NCBI RefSeq assembly: GCF_001428525.1
Contig: NZ_LMHW01000014.1
Span: 434,951 to 498,950 of the forward strand
DNA from: Flavobacterium sp. Root186
GTDB lineage: Bacteria; Bacteroidota; Bacteroidia; Flavobacteriales; Flavobacteriaceae
Reading direction: 5' to 3'
DNA length: 64,000 bases
This document shows, piece by piece, positions 55,082 to 63,012 of the stretch (the stretch's first letter is position 1; the number at the start of each line of letters is the position of its first letter). Made by a program: the position numbers and the translations under genes. Under the pieces are notes generated by a model, which did no database searches, was not told the origin of the DNA, and was given only the letters and a program-made list of their open reading frames with translations.

Positions 55082-55175
55082 TTAACCGCAAAGTTCGCTA
55101 AGATTTACGCAAGGTTCGCAAAGTTTTAAATTTCCTTGTGTCCTTTGCGAAAAACTTTGCGAACTTTGCGGTTAA
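55082..55175. repeat. Long inverted repeat, cgcaaagttcgc family, site 3
   Basis: Arms 55082-55098 (ttaaccgcaaagttcgc) and 55159-55175 are perfect reverse complements; the interior continues the pairing partly (ctaagatttacgcaag / ccttgtgtcctttgcg). It begins 5 nt after the crotonase stop codon. Confidence 0.8.
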
Positions 55176-55246
55176 ATAACAATACAGAGATTCGCAAGGT
55201 AAAAACTTAGAACCTTAGTATCTCAAAACCTTAGAACTTTAAAAAA

Positions 55247-55645
55247 ATGTACGAACCAATATTTGCCCTTTTTTGTGAACGAGTTAAAGAAAGCATCCAA
55301 AACGGAACTTTCGCAAAATTGACTTTGGCCAAAACAATGGGCGATACCGAGCTTAAGAATATTTATTTCCGTTTGGTTTTAAATGAAGATAATACATATT
55401 CTATTTCATTGACTTCACGCTACAAAACAGAAGAAATCGAAAGTATTCATACTTTAGACGAAGCGTTATTGGTTTTAGGTTCTTATATCAAAAAACCGTT
55501 TTTGACTGCACTTTTATTTACAACAGATAATGATGTTACTTTCAAAGTAAATAAAAAGAATGCCGGGAGTATTATCGAACAGCCGCCGACATTTAAAAAT
55601 GCTTCTCCGGTGATGTTGGAAATGATTGAAAAGGGGATTGTTTAA
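55247..55645 (+). CDS. Conserved hypothetical protein
   Basis: 132 residues, no signal or membrane segment. Recognisable repeated pattern only at fold level: a beta-rich protein with ELKNIYFRLVLNEDNTYSIS followed by LTSRYKTEEIESIHTLDEAL. I recall no named family. It is monocistronic, between two inverted-repeat elements. Confidence 0.7.
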   Translation: MYEPIFALFCERVKESIQNGTFAKLTLAKTMGDTELKNIYFRLVLNEDNTYSISLTSRYKTEEIESIHTLDEALLVLGSYIKKPFLTALLFTTDNDVTFKVNKKNAGSIIEQPPTFKNASPVMLEMIEKGIV

Positions 55646-55677
55646 ATACTATTTTAAGTTAACCCTATCTATCTGAT

Positions 55678-55752
55678 TTGTCAGGCTGAGCGAAGTCGAA
55701 GCCCCATTTGCTGAATCACTTAGAGGAGCTTCGACTTCGCTCAGCCTGACAA
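55678..55752. repeat. Perfect 25-bp inverted repeat between convergent genes
   Basis: Arms 55678-55702 (ttgtcaggctgagcgaagtc...) and 55728-55752 are exact reverse complements with a 25-nt loop. It lies between convergent genes and would fold in either transcript; likely a mobile REP-like element also serving as terminator. Confidence 0.85.
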
Positions 55753-55790
55753 AAGAATATAATTTTAGTATATCTCTGCGAAATAAAGCT

Positions 55791-56444
55791 CTAAACCAGC
55801 TTCACAAACAAATTAGAAGCAATTTTATTCGAAATGGATAATTCTCTGCCATCAACTTTAATTTTTACCGATAAATCAAAAGATTCCTTAGAAAGAAATT
55901 CAATTTTAGAATTCAAAGCAATTCCTTGTTTATCCAAGTATTTCAGAAACTCAGAAGAAGTATCTTTTACACCAACACAAACTCCGGTTTGATTTTCTGA
56001 TAATTCAGAAAGCAATTGTTTTTCAATCTTAATAATTCGGCCGTTAGCATCCGGAATCGGGTCACCATGCGGATCTTCAGTCGGATTTCCAAGAAAATCA
56101 TCCAGGCGGTTAATCAATTGTTCTGATTTGATATGTTCTAACTGCTCTGCAATATCGTGAACTTCATCCCAGCTGAAATTTAATTTCTCCACTAGAAAAA
56201 CTTCCCATAAACGATGTTTCCTAACAATCATTTTGGCAGCCAGTTTTCCATTTTCGGTTAAAGAAACACCTTGGTATTTTTTATAATTAACCAAATCTTT
56301 ATCAGCCAGTTTTTTAAGCATATCCGTTACCGAAGAAGCCTTGGTCTCCATTATTTCTGCAATGGCGTTCGTGCTCACTTCAGTTTCTAAAGCCGCCGTT
56401 AAGTGATATATAGATTTTAGATAATTTTCTTCTGAGAAAGTCAT
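55791..56444 (-). CDS. DtxR/MntR-family metal-dependent regulator
   Basis: 217 residues. An N-terminal winged helix (EENYLKSIYHLTAAL, AIAEIMETKASSVTDMLKKLADKDLV), a metal-binding dimerisation domain (RKHRLWEVFLVEKLNFSWDEVHDIAEQLEHI, PHGDPIP) and a C-terminal SH3/FeoA-like domain (GIALNSKIEFLSKESFDLS). It represses metal-transport genes when Fe or Mn is bound. Its partner is the Nramp gene just upstream on the same strand (105 nt). Confidence 0.93.
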   Translation of the reverse strand: MTFSEENYLKSIYHLTAALETEVSTNAIAEIMETKASSVTDMLKKLADKDLVNYKKYQGVSLTENGKLAAKMIVRKHRLWEVFLVEKLNFSWDEVHDIAEQLEHIKSEQLINRLDDFLGNPTEDPHGDPIPDANGRIIKIEKQLLSELSENQTGVCVGVKDTSSEFLKYLDKQGIALNSKIEFLSKESFDLSVKIKVDGRELSISNKIASNLFVKLV

Positions 56445-56451
56445 TTTTTTG

Positions 56452-56549
56452 AGGTTCTAAGGTTCTAAGATGCTGAGGTTCTAAGTTATCTTTTGAGGCT
56501 TTTATTAAAAAAACCTTAGAATCTTAGAACCTCAGCATCTCAGAACCTT
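56452..56549. repeat. Inverted repeat of ggttctaag words between mntH and the DtxR gene
   Basis: Left half aggttctaaggttctaag... (56452-56485) and right half ccttagaatcttagaac... (56513-56549) are imperfect reverse complements. The right end touches the Nramp stop codon. Confidence 0.7.
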
Positions 56550-58417
56550 TATTTAACAATCAACAAAGGTATTGAAATTTTATGTCTCAATTTATCTACC
56601 GTTGTGCCAAAAAGAATATCTTTTAATCCAGTGTGGCCGTGGGTTCCCATAACGAGAATATCAAAATTCCCTTCGTTTATAATCTTCGGAATTACTTTGT
56701 TTGGTTTTCCAAAACCAAGCTCCGTTTTGATCTTGAAGCCTTTCTGCGAAAGCATATCCTGATATTCTAATAATAATTTTTCGTCGATTGTAGTTTCATG
56801 ATCGTGAACTTGAACGCCGTACATTAAAGCGCCGACGGTTTCGACAATATGAATTAAAGTATATTGTGTATCTATGCCGCCTAATTCAAAAGCCCGGTTC
56901 AGCGCTGCTTCATCAGCATGTGAAAAGTCTACTGAAATTGCAATATTTTTTAAGCTTTGATGTTCTTTTGGAGAAAACTGTAATTTTAAATTATGCGGCG
57001 AATGATTCACAAACTTCGATTTGGCCTTTGCTATAAAAGGTTTAAATACGATAAAAAGGAGCAAAGCTGAAAAAGCAAAAGCAAGCGGCACAACTGTGAG
57101 CCATAAAACTATTGGATGATTTGAACTTGCAAGCCACGATGTAATTTCATCATAAACCAACTTTGCATTTAGTGAAACGATAATTAAAGCAATGATCCAG
57201 GAAATAACCTGAGTAGTTCTGGAAATATGAAAACCATTCATTTTTGATTTGTCACTCACAAAATGAATCAGCGGGATAATTGCAAAACCTAATTGTAAAC
57301 TCAAAATAACCTGACTTAGAATTAAAAGTTTTCCGGTTACACTTTCCCCATAAATCCAAATAACGATTAAAGCAGGAACAATAGCGATTAAACGCGTTAT
57401 GATTCGGCGAACCCAAGGCTGAATACGCAAGTGTAAGTAACCTTCCATAACAATTTGCCCTGCAAGTGTTCCTGTTACGGTAGAGCTTTGTCCCGCAGCG
57501 ATCAGGGCAACAGCAAATAAAATGGGTGCCCATTTGGTTCCTAGCAAAGGTTCCAGAAATTTATGCGCGTCCTGAATCTCGGCTACTTCAAACATTCCGT
57601 TTTTGTGAAAAGTTGCAGCGGCCAAAATTAAAATGGCAGCATTTACGAAGAAAGCCAAATTTAAAGCAATGGTCGAATCTATAAAATTGTATTTTAAAGC
57701 TTGTTTGATTCCTGCTGGACTTCTATCGAATTTTCTGGTTTGCACCAAAGAAGAGTGTAAGTAAAGGTTGTGAGGCATTACAGTTGCCCCAATAATTCCT
57801 ATCGCAATATATAAAGCAGCCGAATTTGGAATAGAAGGAATAAGTCCCGCAAGGATTTTTGGAACTTCAGGTTCTGCAAAGATCATTTCGAAAATGAAAG
57901 AAAATCCAATAATAGCCACTAAAACAATAATAAAAGCTTCCATTTTACGGATTCCTTTATTAATTAAGAATAGTAAAAGGAAAGTATCTAAAACGGTAAT
58001 CAAAACGCCTTCAAAAAGTGGAATTCCGAATAAAAGATTAATTCCAATTGCCATTCCAAGAACTTCTGCTAAATCACAGGCCGCAATCGCAATTTCGGCG
58101 AGAAAGTATAAAATGTAGTTGATGTATTTTGAATAGGTTTCTCTCGAAGCCTGTGCTAAATCGCGCTGCGTTACAATTCCAAGTCTTGCACTTAAGCTCT
58201 GCAAAAGCAAAGCCATCAAATTACTCATTAATAAAACCCAGACTAAAGTGTAGCCAAACTGGCTTCCGCCGGCAATATCTGTGGCCCAGTTTCCGGGATC
58301 CATATAACCAACGCTAACTAAATATGCTGGGCCTAAAAAGGCTAATATTTTCCTGAAACCTGTTTTTTTATGTTCTGTAGCAACCGATTGGTTAACTTCT
58401 TCTAATGATTTGGTCAT
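56549..58417 (-). CDS. mntH: Nramp metal transporter fused to a universal-stress domain
   Basis: 622 residues: residues about 20-455 are an Nramp transporter with 11 or so helices, the metal-site DPGNWATDIAGG in TM1 and GATVMPHNLYLHSSLV in TM6; residues about 480-622 are a UspA domain (IAISVDFSHADEAALNRA, ILVMGTHGHTGLKDILFG, IPLLIVK). It imports Mn(II) or Fe(II) using the proton gradient. The fused Usp domain, with the ATP-binding GxHGxxG-like loop, suggests gating or sensing by nucleotide. Probably controlled by the DtxR-family protein downstream. Confidence 0.93.
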   Translation of the reverse strand: MTKSLEEVNQSVATEHKKTGFRKILAFLGPAYLVSVGYMDPGNWATDIAGGSQFGYTLVWVLLMSNLMALLLQSLSARLGIVTQRDLAQASRETYSKYINYILYFLAEIAIAACDLAEVLGMAIGINLLFGIPLFEGVLITVLDTFLLLFLINKGIRKMEAFIIVLVAIIGFSFIFEMIFAEPEVPKILAGLIPSIPNSAALYIAIGIIGATVMPHNLYLHSSLVQTRKFDRSPAGIKQALKYNFIDSTIALNLAFFVNAAILILAAATFHKNGMFEVAEIQDAHKFLEPLLGTKWAPILFAVALIAAGQSSTVTGTLAGQIVMEGYLHLRIQPWVRRIITRLIAIVPALIVIWIYGESVTGKLLILSQVILSLQLGFAIIPLIHFVSDKSKMNGFHISRTTQVISWIIALIIVSLNAKLVYDEITSWLASSNHPIVLWLTVVPLAFAFSALLLFIVFKPFIAKAKSKFVNHSPHNLKLQFSPKEHQSLKNIAISVDFSHADEAALNRAFELGGIDTQYTLIHIVETVGALMYGVQVHDHETTIDEKLLLEYQDMLSQKGFKIKTELGFGKPNKVIPKIINEGNFDILVMGTHGHTGLKDILFGTTVDKLRHKISIPLLIVK

Positions 58418-58491
58418 TTCTAATATATTGATTTACCAAATATATAGAAAAATTATATTCGCTCAACAATATTTTTAGACTTGTCTAAAAC

Positions 58492-58884
58492 TTAAATGTT
58501 AGAATTCAAACATTTTGGACATAATCCCGAAAGAGTAAAGTTTATTTCGTTTACTTTATAATTATGAGGCATAATATAACTTGGCTTTACAGTTTCGAGA
58601 CAAGTAATTTCATGACAGTTCTCACAGCTAAAATGAGCATGATTATGAATGTGAACACGTTGATGTGAATGATTGCATTTTGCATATTTAACTGTACCAT
58701 CAAGATTCGAAATTTTATGAATGATATCGTCGTTAACCAAACGATCTAAAATTCTATAAATAGTAACGCGATCGCAGACATCGTTCAATTGTTTTTGAAT
58801 TTCGGTGTGAGACAACGCTGTTTTCGATTTCTCAAAAACCTCTAAAACGGCTGTCTTTGCTGTAGTGTTACGTGTAGCTTTCAT
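58492..58884 (-). CDS. Fur-family regulator, Zur-like
   Basis: 130 residues. Winged helix (TAVLEVFEKSKTALSHTEIQ, DRVTIYRILDRLV) followed by a dimerisation domain with structural zinc Cys pairs (Cys87/Cys90 in CENC, Cys122/Cys125 in CPKC) and a His-rich sensing segment (CNHSHQRVHIHNHAHF). The high His/Cys content and divergence from a MerC-type gene favour Zur over Fur, but this is inference. The 95-nt spacer with the MerC gene has its probable operator. Confidence 0.9.
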   Translation of the reverse strand: MKATRNTTAKTAVLEVFEKSKTALSHTEIQKQLNDVCDRVTIYRILDRLVNDDIIHKISNLDGTVKYAKCNHSHQRVHIHNHAHFSCENCHEITCLETVKPSYIMPHNYKVNEINFTLSGLCPKCLNSNI

Positions 58885-58907
58885 TTTATTTTTAAATTAA
58901 AAAATTT

Positions 58908-58960
58908 AACGCAACAATGTTGCAATTGATTTTAATGTGTATATTTGCAACAAAATTGCA
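58908..58960 (+). promoter_or_regulatory. Promoter with candidate Zur operator palindromes
   Basis: A -33 TTG at 58920-58922 and a -7 TATATTTG at 58940-58947 are 17 nt apart. A perfect 6+1+6 palindrome (gcaacaatgttgc, 58911-58923) covers the -33, and an imperfect one (tgcaa-n5-ttgca, 58946-58960) covers the end of the -7. Binding here would block transcription of the MerC gene and possibly the Fur-family gene itself. Confidence 0.6.
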
Positions 58961-58979
58961 TTAAGTAAATGTACAAGAA

Positions 58980-59333
58980 ATGAAGAAAACAACCTCATCC
59001 TTTTACGATATTTTAGGAATTTCAAGCGCAACGATCTGCCTGGTTCATTGTTTGATTTTTCCACTTTTAACGATCCTTCCTTTGGGCATAAGTCACAATC
59101 CAATTATCGATTTACTATTTGCTTCGATAGGCTTATTTGCAATTCTCAAAATTACGAAAAAATCAAGTCTCTTGGTTTCGTCAATTCTGATTGTTTCATT
59201 GAGTTTAATCTGGATCAGTATTTTGACTGAAATCTTCTTAGATATTCATTTGGATTTGATTTATTTTGGCGGAATCGGGATGATTACCGGGCATTTGATT
59301 AATTACAAATTACACAGAAAACAAAATCATTAA
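58980..59333 (+). CDS. MerC-domain membrane protein
   Basis: 117 residues, four membrane helices. A Cys pair in the first helix (Cys20 and Cys24 in TICLVHCLIF) and the overall shape fit MerC (PF03203), a family of mercury or other soft-metal importers. Next to a Zur-like regulator, a role in zinc or other metal transfer is more likely than mercury resistance (no merA or merT present). Starts 11 nt before the reductase-like gene ends its upstream spacing, i.e. tightly linked. Confidence 0.85.
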   Translation: MKKTTSSFYDILGISSATICLVHCLIFPLLTILPLGISHNPIIDLLFASIGLFAILKITKKSSLLVSSILIVSLSLIWISILTEIFLDIHLDLIYFGGIGMITGHLINYKLHRKQNH

Positions 59334-59344
59334 AAGTATTAGTT

Positions 59345-60250
59345 ATGGAACAAAAGAATTTTGATGTGATTATCATTGGCGGTAGCTACAGTGGATTATC
59401 TGCCGCCATGAGTTTAGGACGTTCTCTGCGTCAGGTTTTGGTTATCGATAGTGGTTTGCCTTGCAACAGACAAACCCCGCATTCTCATAATTTTATTACA
59501 CAGGACGGTGAAAAGCCTGCTGTTATTTCGGCGAAAGCCAAATTACAAGTCGATCTTTATACTACTGTCCATTTTTATAACGGACTTGCCGTAAAAGCGA
59601 TCAAGAAAGAAAAAGGGTTTGAAGTTTCAACAGAATCTGGCGACGTTTTCAGCTCAAGAAAAATTCTGTTTGCAACGGGGGTTAAAGACCTGCTTCCGGA
59701 GATAAAAGGTTTTGCAGACTGCTGGGGAATTTCGGTTTTGCATTGCCCGTATTGTCACGGTTATGAAGTTAAAAATGAAAAAACAGCCATCATTGCTAAC
59801 GGCGAAATAGGGTTTGATTTTGCCAAACTAATTTCGAACTGGACAAAAGATTTGAGATTATGCACAAATGGAAAATCAACTTTGACTTTGGAACAAACAG
59901 AAACGCTTAAGAAACACGGTGTTCAAATTTTCGAAGAGGAAATAGATTCCTTTGAGCACAAAGAGGGATACATTAAAAACATTATCTTCAAAAATCAGGA
60001 AAAAGTTGCCGTAAAAGCCATTTATGCAAGACCGCCATTTGAGCAGCATTGTGCGTTGCCGGTGGATTTGGGCTGTGATATAAACGAACAAGGTTTGCTA
60101 AAGGTTGATTTTATGCAGAAAACAAATATCACCGGAATTTATGCGAGTGGAGATTGTACCACTCAAATGCGATCTGTGGCAATTGCGGTTTCTACAGGAT
60201 CTTTCGCCGGGGCCGTAATCAATAAAGAACTTATTGATGAGGATTTTTGA
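59345..60250 (+). CDS. Thioredoxin-reductase-like flavoprotein
   Basis: 301 residues. N-terminal FAD-binding IIIGGSYSGLSAAMSLGRS, a redox-active CPYC (Cys134, Cys137), and the second FAD motif GIYASGDCT. The NADPH-binding Rossmann motif is degenerate: IIANGEIGFDFAK stands where GGGxSAxE is expected. It may be a ferredoxin/flavin-linked or low-activity member of the family. It is 11 nt from the MerC gene, so likely one operon; hairpins at 60270 and 60311 end it. Confidence 0.9.
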   Translation: MEQKNFDVIIIGGSYSGLSAAMSLGRSLRQVLVIDSGLPCNRQTPHSHNFITQDGEKPAVISAKAKLQVDLYTTVHFYNGLAVKAIKKEKGFEVSTESGDVFSSRKILFATGVKDLLPEIKGFADCWGISVLHCPYCHGYEVKNEKTAIIANGEIGFDFAKLISNWTKDLRLCTNGKSTLTLEQTETLKKHGVQIFEEEIDSFEHKEGYIKNIIFKNQEKVAVKAIYARPPFEQHCALPVDLGCDINEQGLLKVDFMQKTNITGIYASGDCTTQMRSVAIAVSTGSFAGAVINKELIDEDF

Positions 60251-60269
60251 AGTCTATAAAGTTTAATAG

Positions 60270-60289
60270 CCCCTAGCTTCAGCTAGGGG
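60270..60289. repeat. Hairpin cccctagctt / agctagggg
   Basis: Near-perfect 20-nt hairpin (cccctagct tc agctagggg) just after the reductase-like gene, followed by the terminator at 60311. Confidence 0.65.
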
Positions 60290-60310
60290 AATAAAATTTG
60301 AATCGGAAAA

Positions 60311-60356
60311 AGGGCTTTAGCCAAATCTATTAAATTTGGCTAAAGCCCTTTTTATT
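60311..60356 (+). terminator. Terminator after the MerC/reductase-like genes
   Basis: Stem agggctttagccaaat (60311-60326) / atttggctaaagccct (60334-60349), 16 perfect pairs, then a T run (ttttattttc). Confidence 0.8.
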
Positions 60357-60499
60357 TTCGTTTATATCCTCATCCAGCTAAAGCAGGACGCTATTCAGTT
60401 TTTTTGTTTATGACATAAAAAAATAGAAATATAACATATTGACATAATTAAAGTTATAAATTTCTAAATTTAAAATCATTATTTATCAAATTTAATTTT

Positions 60500-60507
60500 T
60501 AGTTTTG
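60500..60507 (+). promoter_or_regulatory. TonB-receptor -7 box
   Basis: TAGTTTTG fits TAnnTTTG and sits 21 nt before ATG 60529. The box overlaps a TTG at 60505 in the same frame, so that TTG cannot be the start. Confidence 0.45.
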
Positions 60508-60528
60508 TCTAAAATTAATTTTACCACG

Positions 60529-62790
60529 ATGAAAAATTCAATTTGGATATTGATATTATTTAACTTACACTTTTCTTTTGCCCAGGAAACCACAACAATC
60601 TCTGGCTTTATAACCGGCAACGGACAAAAAATACAAGCCGCGAATGTTCAGTTATTAGGAACAAAACAAAAAACAGTTTCAGATAGTTTAGGCTATTATG
60701 TTTTTGAAAATGTTGGTATCGAAGATGGAAAAATTCAAGCGACTTCGACTGGATTCAAACCAGTGACCCAAAGATTTTCAATTGTAAAAGGACAAAATCT
60801 CAATCTTGATATTGACTTAGAAGACAACGAAAACCAGCTTAATGAAGTGGTAGTTTCAGGAACTTTAAAACCAGTGAAACGTTTAGAAAGTGCCGTTCCA
60901 GTTGAGGTTTATTCTCCGGTTTTCTTCAAAAAAAATCCAACACCTAGTATTTATGATGCTTTGCAAAACGTAAACGGCGTTCGGCCGCAGCTTAATTGCG
61001 GAGTTTGTAACACAGGCGATATTCATATAAATGGTTTAGAAGGGCCCTATACTTTGGTTTTGATTGATGGAATGCCCATTGTAAGCAGCCTTTCGACAGT
61101 TTATGGTTTATCCGGAATTCCCAATTCTTTGGTGGAACGAATAGAAATAGTAAAAGGCCCTGCTTCGTCTCTTTACGGAAGTGAGGCTGTTGGAGGTTTA
61201 ATCAATATTATTACCAAAAACCCAACAAATGCCCCAATGTTTTCTGCGGATTATTTTACAACGACTTATTTTGAAAACAATCTCGATTTGGGAATGAAGT
61301 TTAATGTCGGAAAAAAAACGACTTCTCTTTTAGGCGTTAATTATTTCAGTTATAATCAGGTTATTGATAAAGACCATGATAATTTTACTGATGTAACGCT
61401 TTCTGACCGTATTTCTGTTTTTAATAAATGGAACTTTCAGCGAAATAATAACCGTCTTTTTACGATTGCGGCACGCGGAATGTATGAAGATCGCTGGGGC
61501 GGTGATGTTCGTTGGGAGAAAAAATACCGAGGAGGAGACGAAATCTACGGCGAAAGTATTTATACCAAAAGAGCCGAATTAATTGGAAGTTATCAATTGC
61601 CGTTTGAAGAAAAACTGATGCTTTCGTTTTCCGGAAATGTGCATTATCAGGACAGTCGATATGGAACGACTTCGTATATCGCCAATCAAAAAATTGGGTT
61701 TTTGCAATTGACCTGGGATAAAAAGATTGGCCGTAATGATTTACTTGCCGGAATTGCGAATCGATATTCGTATTATGACGACAATACTCCAGCTACAAAA
61801 GATGCAGAAAGTACTTGGCTGCCGGGAATTTTTGTTCAGGATGAAATTACGTTTTCACCAAAAAGCCAGTTTTTATTGGGAGCGCGCTACGATTATAACT
61901 CGATTCACGGTTCTATTTTTACACCAAGATTTGCGTATCGTTTCAAGGCAAATGATAATACGATTTTTAGATTAAACGCCGGAACCGGATTTCGGGTTGT
62001 GAATTTATTTACCGAAGATCACGCCGCGCTTACTGGTTCACGAGAAGTTGTAATTAAAAATGATTTGAAACCTGAACAATCTGTAAATGTAAATTTGAAC
62101 TATATTCAGAAAATAAACCTTAATAACGGAACTTTTATCGGAATTGAAACGACGGCTTTTTATACCCGTTTCAGTAATAAAATCATTTCAGATTATGAGA
62201 CAGATCCCAACAAAATAATTTACGATAACATTGATGGTTATGCTATCAGTCAGGGAATCAGCACAAATGTTGATGTTAATTTCACCAATGGTTTAAAGTT
62301 TATTCTGGGAGCAACGGTTTTAGACAATAAAAATGTTCAGGATGGAATTTCAGAAAGACCTTTTCTAACCGAAAAATTTACAGGAACATGGAGTGTATCT
62401 TATAAAATTGAGCCTTGGAATTTATTGCTGGATTATACCGGAAATGTTTACAGTCCGATGAAACTGCCTTTGCTTAATGAATATGATCCGAGAAATCCAA
62501 ATTCGCCTTGGTACAGTATTCAGAATATTCAGTTTACATATACGGGCTGGAAGAATTTCGAACTTTACGGCGGTATCAAAAATTTGCTGAACTTTACTCC
62601 AAAGCAGAATAATCCGTTTTTGATTTCGAGAACGAATGATCCTTTTGATAAAAATGTGCAATACGATGCGGCAGGAAAAGTACTGAGAACTCCAGATAAT
62701 CCATATGGACTGACTTTTGACACGACTTATGTTTATGGACAAAACCAGACTATTCGTGGTTTTTTTGGGTTGCGATATACTTTGAGGTAA
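60529..62790 (+). CDS. TonB-dependent receptor with Cys-bearing plug
   Basis: 753 residues from ATG 60529, which gives a signal peptide (SIWILILFNLHFSFAQ). A carboxypeptidase-regulatory-like domain (about 22-98; ISGFITGNGQKIQAANVQLLG) precedes the plug (about 110-225), with YDALQNVNGVRPQLNCGVCN, DIHINGLEGPYTLVLIDGMP and SLYGSEAVGGLINIITKNP; a 22-strand barrel ends GFFGLRYTLR. Two Cys (157 and 160) in the plug are unusual and could bind metal. Beside a Zur-like regulator and MerC, metal-complex uptake is the likely role. Confidence 0.93.
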   Translation: MKNSIWILILFNLHFSFAQETTTISGFITGNGQKIQAANVQLLGTKQKTVSDSLGYYVFENVGIEDGKIQATSTGFKPVTQRFSIVKGQNLNLDIDLEDNENQLNEVVVSGTLKPVKRLESAVPVEVYSPVFFKKNPTPSIYDALQNVNGVRPQLNCGVCNTGDIHINGLEGPYTLVLIDGMPIVSSLSTVYGLSGIPNSLVERIEIVKGPASSLYGSEAVGGLINIITKNPTNAPMFSADYFTTTYFENNLDLGMKFNVGKKTTSLLGVNYFSYNQVIDKDHDNFTDVTLSDRISVFNKWNFQRNNNRLFTIAARGMYEDRWGGDVRWEKKYRGGDEIYGESIYTKRAELIGSYQLPFEEKLMLSFSGNVHYQDSRYGTTSYIANQKIGFLQLTWDKKIGRNDLLAGIANRYSYYDDNTPATKDAESTWLPGIFVQDEITFSPKSQFLLGARYDYNSIHGSIFTPRFAYRFKANDNTIFRLNAGTGFRVVNLFTEDHAALTGSREVVIKNDLKPEQSVNVNLNYIQKINLNNGTFIGIETTAFYTRFSNKIISDYETDPNKIIYDNIDGYAISQGISTNVDVNFTNGLKFILGATVLDNKNVQDGISERPFLTEKFTGTWSVSYKIEPWNLLLDYTGNVYSPMKLPLLNEYDPRNPNSPWYSIQNIQFTYTGWKNFELYGGIKNLLNFTPKQNNPFLISRTNDPFDKNVQYDAAGKVLRTPDNPYGLTFDTTYVYGQNQTIRGFFGLRYTLR

Positions 62791-62847
62791 ATTTATGGGC
62801 TACAGATTTCATAACAATACAAATTGAAATAATGCCAATTCATAATT

Positions 62848-62948
62848 AAACTGGACTGAAGTCCAGCTCTACAATATGAATCGAGCCTATGGCTCTTTAA
62901 GTTCCATCAGAACGAACTATTTTGTAGAGCTGGACTTCAGTCCAGTTT
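62848..62948. repeat. Perfect 26-bp inverted repeat
   Basis: Arms 62848-62873 (aaactggactgaagtccagc...) and 62923-62948 are exact reverse complements; each arm also contains its own small palindrome (ctggacttcagtccag-type), and the loop carries gagcctatggctc and gttccatcagaac hairpins. Confidence 0.85.
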
Positions 62949-63012
62949 AATAATAAGAAAAGATATATAATCATTTTAATCCGAGTCATCTGTGGGATAA
63001 AAAAACATCAAC

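Noticed and set aside
58980..59333. Mercury-resistance operon
   Set aside because: MerC is present but there is no merA, merT, merP or MerR; the neighbouring Fur-family gene points to another metal.
60505..60528. TTG at 60505 as the start of the TonB receptor
   Set aside because: It lies inside the -7 box, and ATG 60529 gives a clean signal peptide.
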